36,880 bases of DNA. Source: Hyphomicrobiales bacterium. Its GTDB lineage: Bacteria; Pseudomonadota; Alphaproteobacteria; Rhizobiales; Xanthobacteraceae. Of this stretch, positions 32,877-36,880 are shown one piece after another; the first letter of the stretch is position 1; every line of letters begins with the position of its first letter. Location: positions 1 to 36,880 of the forward strand of contig JAGXQU010000026.1 in the NCBI GenBank assembly GCA_018335895.1. Direction: 5' to 3'. Made by a program: the position numbers and the translations under genes. Below the pieces are notes generated by a model, which saw nothing but the letters and a program-made list of their open reading frames with translations, was not told the DNA's origin and searched no databases.

Positions 32877-33359
32877 CTACGGCTTGAAATTCAGCTTGGA
32901 CTCGATGTCCTTCTTCATCTCGTCGGGGCATTTTCCCTTGCCCCAGAATTCCGCGATGAGTTGATCCTTCGCAATGTCATGGACCAGCGAGACCAGAGCG
33001 AGCTGGCGGTCGTTCTTTTTTAACTGCTCGCGCCAGTGCGCCATCATCGGCAGATAATTCCGCTTGTTCCAGTCCATCTCGCAGTAGGCGGCGCCGCCGC
33101 TGAGAATCCCGCGACCGAAGACCTGGCTGGTCTCCGAAAGCGTCAGCGGCGGATTCTTTTTCTCGGCGTCCGTCGCGGGCGCACAGGCTTTATCGTCGGC
33201 GCAACGGATCTTCTCGATGTTCGCCAAGGCGGTTAGCAGCACGCGCTGCATGAGTTCTTCCCGCGTCTTCGGCGGCTCGACCTTTTTCTGTGCGCCGGTC
33301 TGGGCCGCCGCCAGCCCGGCGGCGGAGAACAAAAGAATGAGCGCGATAAACGTCCGCAT
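32877..33359 (-). CDS. Secreted hypothetical protein within the homogentisate operon
   Basis: This 160-residue protein has a signal peptide (1-20, ending LAAAQ) and four cysteines (53, 59, 93 and 144) that could form two disulfides. The rest is largely helical, with CEMDWNKRNYLPMMAHWRE in the middle. No family was recognised. It sits between the MBL-fold gene (11 bp upstream) and the flavoprotein gene (19 bp downstream), all on the minus strand. An exported protein in an operon for a cytoplasmic pathway is unexpected. The start at 33359 gives the signal peptide; the longer frame at 33419 would not. Confidence 0.75.
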   Translation of the reverse strand: MRTFIALILLFSAAGLAAAQTGAQKKVEPPKTREELMQRVLLTALANIEKIRCADDKACAPATDAEKKNPPLTLSETSQVFGRGILSGGAAYCEMDWNKRNYLPMMAHWREQLKKNDRQLALVSLVHDIAKDQLIAEFWGKGKCPDEMKKDIESKLNFKP

Positions 33360-33370
33360 AGAATTGGTTC

Positions 33371-34318
33371 CTATCCCTGTAGCGCCTTCCACATTTCGCG
33401 GTCCCGGTCGGCGGTCCAAATCACCGGATGGTCGATCCCCCGTGCCTCGTCATAGGCCCGCGATACGTTAAATGGCATACAGTGCTCGTAGATCGCGAAT
33501 GTTGCGTATTTTGTGTCCATGGCCGAACGGGCTGCATTCCAGGCGTCTTTCAGGCTGCCGCCCTTCGCCGCCACCGGTACGATGCTGCCGTAGAGATCGG
33601 CGAGAAAGGCTTTCGTCAGTTCGATGCCGTCCTTCACCTGCGCTGCACTTTTCAGGGCCGCACCACGGCCCGGCACCAGCGCGGACGAGCCAAATTCGGC
33701 AAGCTTATTCAGGGTGTTAGGCCAATCCTTGAGGTGCGCGTCGCCGCAGTAACAGGCCGAGTGATATTCGACCAGATCGCCCGAAAAGACCACATTTGCA
33801 TCCGGGACGTACGCCACCACGTCTCCGGCCGTATGCCCTCTGCCGAGATGCCGAATTTTCACTTCGCGCTTGCCGAGCCAGACGGTGATCTCACGCGGAA
33901 ACGTGATCGTGGGCCAGGTCAGACCGGGAATTGATTCTTGCGCCCGGAACAGGCGGGGGAATCGACCTATCTCCGAATCCATGTCCTGCTGGCCGCGCTC
34001 GACGATCAGATCGCGGGTCGCGTCCGACGCAAGTATCGCCTTCGCGTCATAAGCGGAGGCGCCGAGCACCCGGACGGCGTGATAGTGCGTGAGCAGCACG
34101 TGCGTGATTGGTTTGTCTGTGACCTTCTTCACGCGCGCGATCACGTCTTGCGCCATGACCGGTGTCGCCTGCGCGTCAATCACCATCACGCCTTCGTCGC
34201 CGACGATGATGCCGGAGTTTGGATCGCCCTCCGCGGTGAAGGCATAGAGATCGCGCCCGATCTCCTCGAAGGTGACTTTCTTTTCCGAGAGATCGCCGGT
34301 CGAAGCAAATGTCGCCAT
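33371..34318 (-). CDS. Metallo-beta-lactamase-fold hydrolase with an altered metal site
   Basis: This 315-residue MBL-fold protein has THYHAVR (77-83) in place of the canonical HxHxDH, so His78 and His80 are kept but the Asp and His ligands are replaced by Val82 and Arg83. His162 (GHTAGD) and Asp181 (FSGDLVEY) are present. The PGHG motif reads PGRG (216-219). A single-zinc enzyme is therefore likely. The ATG at 34318 overlaps the fahA stop by one base, and a GTG at 34321 is an alternative. Its place among homogentisate genes suggests hydrolysis of a pathway by-product such as a lactone or thioester, but this is not shown by the sequence. Confidence 0.88.
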   Translation of the reverse strand: MATFASTGDLSEKKVTFEEIGRDLYAFTAEGDPNSGIIVGDEGVMVIDAQATPVMAQDVIARVKKVTDKPITHVLLTHYHAVRVLGASAYDAKAILASDATRDLIVERGQQDMDSEIGRFPRLFRAQESIPGLTWPTITFPREITVWLGKREVKIRHLGRGHTAGDVVAYVPDANVVFSGDLVEYHSACYCGDAHLKDWPNTLNKLAEFGSSALVPGRGAALKSAAQVKDGIELTKAFLADLYGSIVPVAAKGGSLKDAWNAARSAMDTKYATFAIYEHCMPFNVSRAYDEARGIDHPVIWTADRDREMWKALQG

Positions 34319-35316
34319 CACGCCTTTTCCACTTTGTGATCGATCGCGCCGAAGATGGATTTTCCGGCTGCGTCGAGCATTTCGATTTTTATGCTGTCGC
34401 CGAACGAAAGGAACGGCGTCGAGGGTTTGCCGGTGCGGATCGTCTCCACCGCGCGGATTTCCGCGATGCAGGAATACCCTACGCCGCCCTCTTCTATGGT
34501 CCTGCCCGGCCCGCCGTCCGCATCTTTATTGGATACCGTGCCGGAGCCGACGATCATGCCGGCGGAAAGCGGCCTGGTTCGCGCGGCGTGTGCGATCAGT
34601 TTTCCGAAGTCGAAAGTCATATCGGTCTTCGCATTCGGTTTTCCGAACAGCTTGCCGTTCACATAGGAATAGAGCGGCAGGTTCAACGCGCCACCGTCCC
34701 ACGCACTGCCCAGTTCGTCCGGCGTTACCGCGACCGGCGAGAACGCAGTCGGTGCTTTCGACTGAAAGAAGCCGAAGCCCTTGGCGAGTTCGCCGGGAAT
34801 AAGATTGCGCAGGCTGACGTCATTCACGAGCAGCACAAGCAGGATTTTCTTTCGCGCTTCCTCTGCGGACACGCCCATAGGCACGTCATCGACGATGACT
34901 GCGACTTCCGCCTCGAAGTCGATGCCCCATGCGGCATCTGCGAATTTCGACGGCTCGCGCGGGCCAAGGAAGCGATCGGAGCCTCCGCGGTACATCAGGG
35001 CATCGGTCCAGAAACTCTGGGGCATCTCGGCGTTGCGCGCCTTACGGACAAGCTCGACGTGATTGACGTAAGCCGAGCCATCGGCCCAGCCGAACGAGCG
35101 CGGCAAAGGCGCCGCGCAATCCTCGGAATTGAAAGGCCAATGATCGATCTTGCCGGCTTCGAGCGCTTCGGCGATGGCGCGAAGCTCGGGCTCCGCCTCG
35201 TCCCAATGCTCGAGCGCGACTTGCAACGATGCCGCGGCGTCGGCATAGCGCGTGAGATCGCGCGAAACCACGATGAGCCGCCCGTCGCGGCCTTCGCGTA
35301 GAGACGCCAGCTTCAT
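34318..35316 (-). CDS. fahA: Fumarylacetoacetate hydrolase family protein
   Basis: This 332-residue protein has the FAH fold with the metal-binding Glu residues in DFEAEVAVIVDD, then VNDVSLRN and GFGFFQSKAPTAFSP. The family hydrolyses fumarylacetoacetate to fumarate and acetoacetate, the last step of tyrosine and homogentisate breakdown. Its ATG overlaps the hmgA stop by one base (TAATG), so the two are co-translated. It is shorter than animal FAH (about 419 aa), as in many bacteria. The maleylacetoacetate isomerase that normally acts just before it is not found in the window. Confidence 0.92.
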   Translation of the reverse strand: MKLASLREGRDGRLIVVSRDLTRYADAAASLQVALEHWDEAEPELRAIAEALEAGKIDHWPFNSEDCAAPLPRSFGWADGSAYVNHVELVRKARNAEMPQSFWTDALMYRGGSDRFLGPREPSKFADAAWGIDFEAEVAVIVDDVPMGVSAEEARKKILLVLLVNDVSLRNLIPGELAKGFGFFQSKAPTAFSPVAVTPDELGSAWDGGALNLPLYSYVNGKLFGKPNAKTDMTFDFGKLIAHAARTRPLSAGMIVGSGTVSNKDADGGPGRTIEEGGVGYSCIAEIRAVETIRTGKPSTPFLSFGDSIKIEMLDAAGKSIFGAIDHKVEKA

Positions 35317-36689
35317 TATTTGGGCTCGCGCCGGTTCGGATCGAAGTGCTTCTTCAGCCCGGCCCAGCAGTCGATGTAATTGTCCTGCAAGGCTGGCGAT
35401 TGCGCCGCATATTTCGTGACGCGCTGGCGGAAGCGGGTCTCGAACATGAAGGCGAGCGTGTTCTTGAGTTTCACCGGTTTCAGTTCGACGTTGCTGCTAT
35501 GCTCGAACGCATCGACGTCGGGTCCGTGCGGAAGCATCGTATTATGCAGGCTGATGCCGCCGGGCGTGAAGCCTTCGGGCTTCGCGTCATAGACGCCGTA
35601 CACGTTGCCCATGAACTCCGACATGATGTTGCGGTGATACCAGGGCGGGCGGAAGGTGTTCTCCGCGACACCCCAGCGCTCGGGGAAGATCACGAAGTCA
35701 ATGTTCGCAGTGCCCGGCGTCTCCGACGGCGATGTCAGCACCGTGAAGATCGACGGATCGGGGTGATCGAACAGGATTGCGCCGACGGGCGAGAAATGCC
35801 GCAGGTCATACTTGTACGGATAATAATTGCCGTGCCAGGCCACGACATCGAGCGGCGAATGGCCGGTTTCAGTGCGGTACATCTCCCCGCCCCACTTCAC
35901 GTAAAGCGTGTGCTTACCCTCAACATCTTCATAGCTTGCGACCGGCGTATGGAAGTCGCGCGGATTGGCGAGGCAGTTCGCGCCGATCGGCCCGCGGTCG
36001 GGCAGCGTGAAGCCGCCGCCATAATTCTCGCAGACATAGGCCCGCGCGGGCCCGTTCAGCAGCTCGACGCGGAAGATCACACCGCGCGGAATGATGCAAA
36101 TTTCGCCAGGACCGATGTCGATCACGCCGAATTCGGTGCGGAAGCGGAGCGAATTTTCCTGCGCGACGATCAGAAACTCGCCGTCGCCGTTGAAGAAGTG
36201 CTCGCGCTCCATCGAGGCGTTCACGAACAGCATGTGTGCCGCCATGCCGCTCATCGCCTCGCAGTCGCCCGCGACCGTGATTGTGTGCAGGCCGTTGACG
36301 AAGGTGGTCTTCTCCTTCGGCATTTCCATCGGCGACCAGCGCAGCTGGCCGATTGGCATTTCGGTCTCGTCGCGCTCCGGCGCGGTGCGGATGTGGCCGC
36401 GGTCGATGCGGGTGAAGCGCGTGGTGTGCTTCACGCCGGGACGAATCCGGTAAAGCCAGGAGCGCTGGTTGGTGGCTTGCGGCGCGGTGAAGGGCGAGCC
36501 GGAAAGCTGCTCTGCGTAGAGGCCGTAATTACATTTCTGCGGAGAGTTACGGCCGATCGGCAGCGCGCCGGGCAGCGCTTCGGTTTCGAAGCTATTGCCG
36601 AAGCCTGACATGTATCCGGGCAAGATCGCGCTCTCGATATCGGCGGGCCTGCGGCTTTCCGCGGGTGCGCTTCTGCGGTCGCTTGCCAT
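35316..36689 (-). CDS. hmgA: Homogentisate 1,2-dioxygenase
   Basis: This 457-residue cupin dioxygenase has the N-terminal [19 protein letters not shown] (26-44) typical of HmgA. The iron ligands His352, Glu358 ([12 protein letters not shown]) and His388 (MLPHGPD) are spaced as in the human enzyme. It opens homogentisate to maleylacetoacetate. The ATG at 36689 has AGGGAGAA about 5 bp upstream. It is the first gene of a six-gene minus-strand operon and is divergent from a MarR-family gene. Confidence 0.96.
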   Translation of the reverse strand: MASDRRSAPAESRRPADIESAILPGYMSGFGNSFETEALPGALPIGRNSPQKCNYGLYAEQLSGSPFTAPQATNQRSWLYRIRPGVKHTTRFTRIDRGHIRTAPERDETEMPIGQLRWSPMEMPKEKTTFVNGLHTITVAGDCEAMSGMAAHMLFVNASMEREHFFNGDGEFLIVAQENSLRFRTEFGVIDIGPGEICIIPRGVIFRVELLNGPARAYVCENYGGGFTLPDRGPIGANCLANPRDFHTPVASYEDVEGKHTLYVKWGGEMYRTETGHSPLDVVAWHGNYYPYKYDLRHFSPVGAILFDHPDPSIFTVLTSPSETPGTANIDFVIFPERWGVAENTFRPPWYHRNIMSEFMGNVYGVYDAKPEGFTPGGISLHNTMLPHGPDVDAFEHSSNVELKPVKLKNTLAFMFETRFRQRVTKYAAQSPALQDNYIDCWAGLKKHFDPNRREPK

Positions 36690-36775
36690 GGCGTTCTCCC
36701 TGATCGGTTGCTCCGGCGATTGCTCGCCTTCGTCATTCGGCTATTGTCCGCCAATTGCTTCTTGCTTCGCACAGC

Positions 36776-36806
36776 GGTTTCATGCAAACTAGTTACAAAT
36801 GAAACC
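36776..36806. promoter_or_regulatory. Candidate MarR-family operator between hmgA and the regulator
   Basis: GGTTTCAT (36776-36783) and ATGAAACC (36799-36806) are perfect 8-bp inverted repeats with a 15-base spacer. The spacer contains the palindrome AACTAGTT (36787-36794) at the same centre. The site overlaps the ATG of the MarR-family gene and lies about 90 bp before the hmgA start. Such a site fits autorepression and control of the homogentisate operon. MarR binding is inferred. Confidence 0.65.
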
Positions 36807-36880
36807 AATGTCAAACAACGAAGGTTACGTGCTTCGGCTCGAGAATTTCCTGCCCTACCGGCTGGTGGTGGCAGCGAGCC
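36799..36880 (+). CDS. MarR-family transcriptional regulator (5' end only)
   Basis: Only 27 codons are visible before the right edge. They read MKPMSNNEGYVLRLENFLPY, followed by RLVVAAS. The LENFLPYRL block is typical of the first helix of MarR-family regulators. The gene is divergent from the homogentisate operon and its start overlaps a long inverted repeat, so it is probably the pathway regulator. Neither ATG (36799 or 36808) has a ribosome binding site, so leaderless translation is possible. Confidence 0.75.
   Translation, partial: MKPMSNNEGYVLRLENFLPYRLVVAAS

Noticed and set aside
35346-36608. A 420-codon plus-strand frame antisense to hmgA
   Set aside because: hmgA on the minus strand has all iron ligands with correct spacing; the antisense frame is a composition effect.

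Overview
The window reads as chromosomal DNA of an alphaproteobacterium of the order Hyphomicrobiales (Rhizobiales), probably a Bradyrhizobium/Rhodopseudomonas/Xanthobacteraceae-like lineage. The main reason is a complete locus for the very-long-chain fatty acid of lipid A (acpXL to lpxXL), a rhizobial hallmark. Supporting points are the G+C content (about 60% by eye), the PssA/Psd pair, an Atm1-type exporter and a PomAB-like stator. No tRNA, rRNA, insertion sequence, phage gene or CRISPR array was seen.

Layout from left to right. (1) 1-797, minus strand: a small copper-handling pair, a DUF2946-like protein and a PCu(A)C copper chaperone cut by the window edge. (2) 1044-7077, plus strand: seven tightly packed genes encoding a dedicated acyl carrier protein, a dehydratase, a ketosynthase-like protein without catalytic residues, an intact ketosynthase, a ketoreductase-like SDR, a zinc-type MDR reductase and the LpxXL acyltransferase. 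Together they look like a private elongation cycle that builds the long acyl chain on AcpXL and hands it to lipid A. (3) 7074-10285, minus strand: an orphan polyamine-binding protein, a rhodanese and a MotA/MotB (PomA/PomB-like) stator pair. (4) 10512-17359: methylmalonate-semialdehyde dehydrogenase and a GST on the plus strand face a minus-strand TRAP transporter (dctQ-dctM-dctP) and two short-chain dehydrogenases. The set suggests import and oxidation of a hydroxy acid.

(5) 17637-23781: a small unknown gene, phosphatidylserine synthase and decarboxylase (the phosphatidylethanolamine route), an FkbM-type methyltransferase with an extra C-terminal module, a sterol desaturase/fatty acid hydroxylase family membrane enzyme and an Atm1-like ABC exporter. 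(6) 23961-29086: a secreted unknown and a LOG-family phosphoribohydrolase on the plus strand. They converge with a minus-strand run cysS, a 78-aa protein, a 41-aa membrane protein, citramalate synthase and a VOC protein. The C-terminal part of cysS has clearly lower G+C than the rest. (7) 29446-30768: a secreted six-cysteine protein and a TIGR02001-like outer-membrane protein, each followed by a good terminator. (8) 31065-36880: a six-gene minus-strand operon for homogentisate breakdown (hmgA, fahA, an MBL-fold protein, a secreted unknown, an MhaA-like flavoprotein hydroxylase and a DUF2783/MhaB-like small partner). A divergent MarR-family gene is cut by the right edge, and a long inverted repeat at its start is a likely operator.

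The observations most worth a second look are: the apparent ketosynthase/chain-length-factor pair in the lipid A locus and the ketoreductase embedded with it; the short 41-aa membrane gene overlapping cimA; the composition step inside cysS; and the hydroxylase-plus-coupling-protein pair wired into homogentisate degradation.
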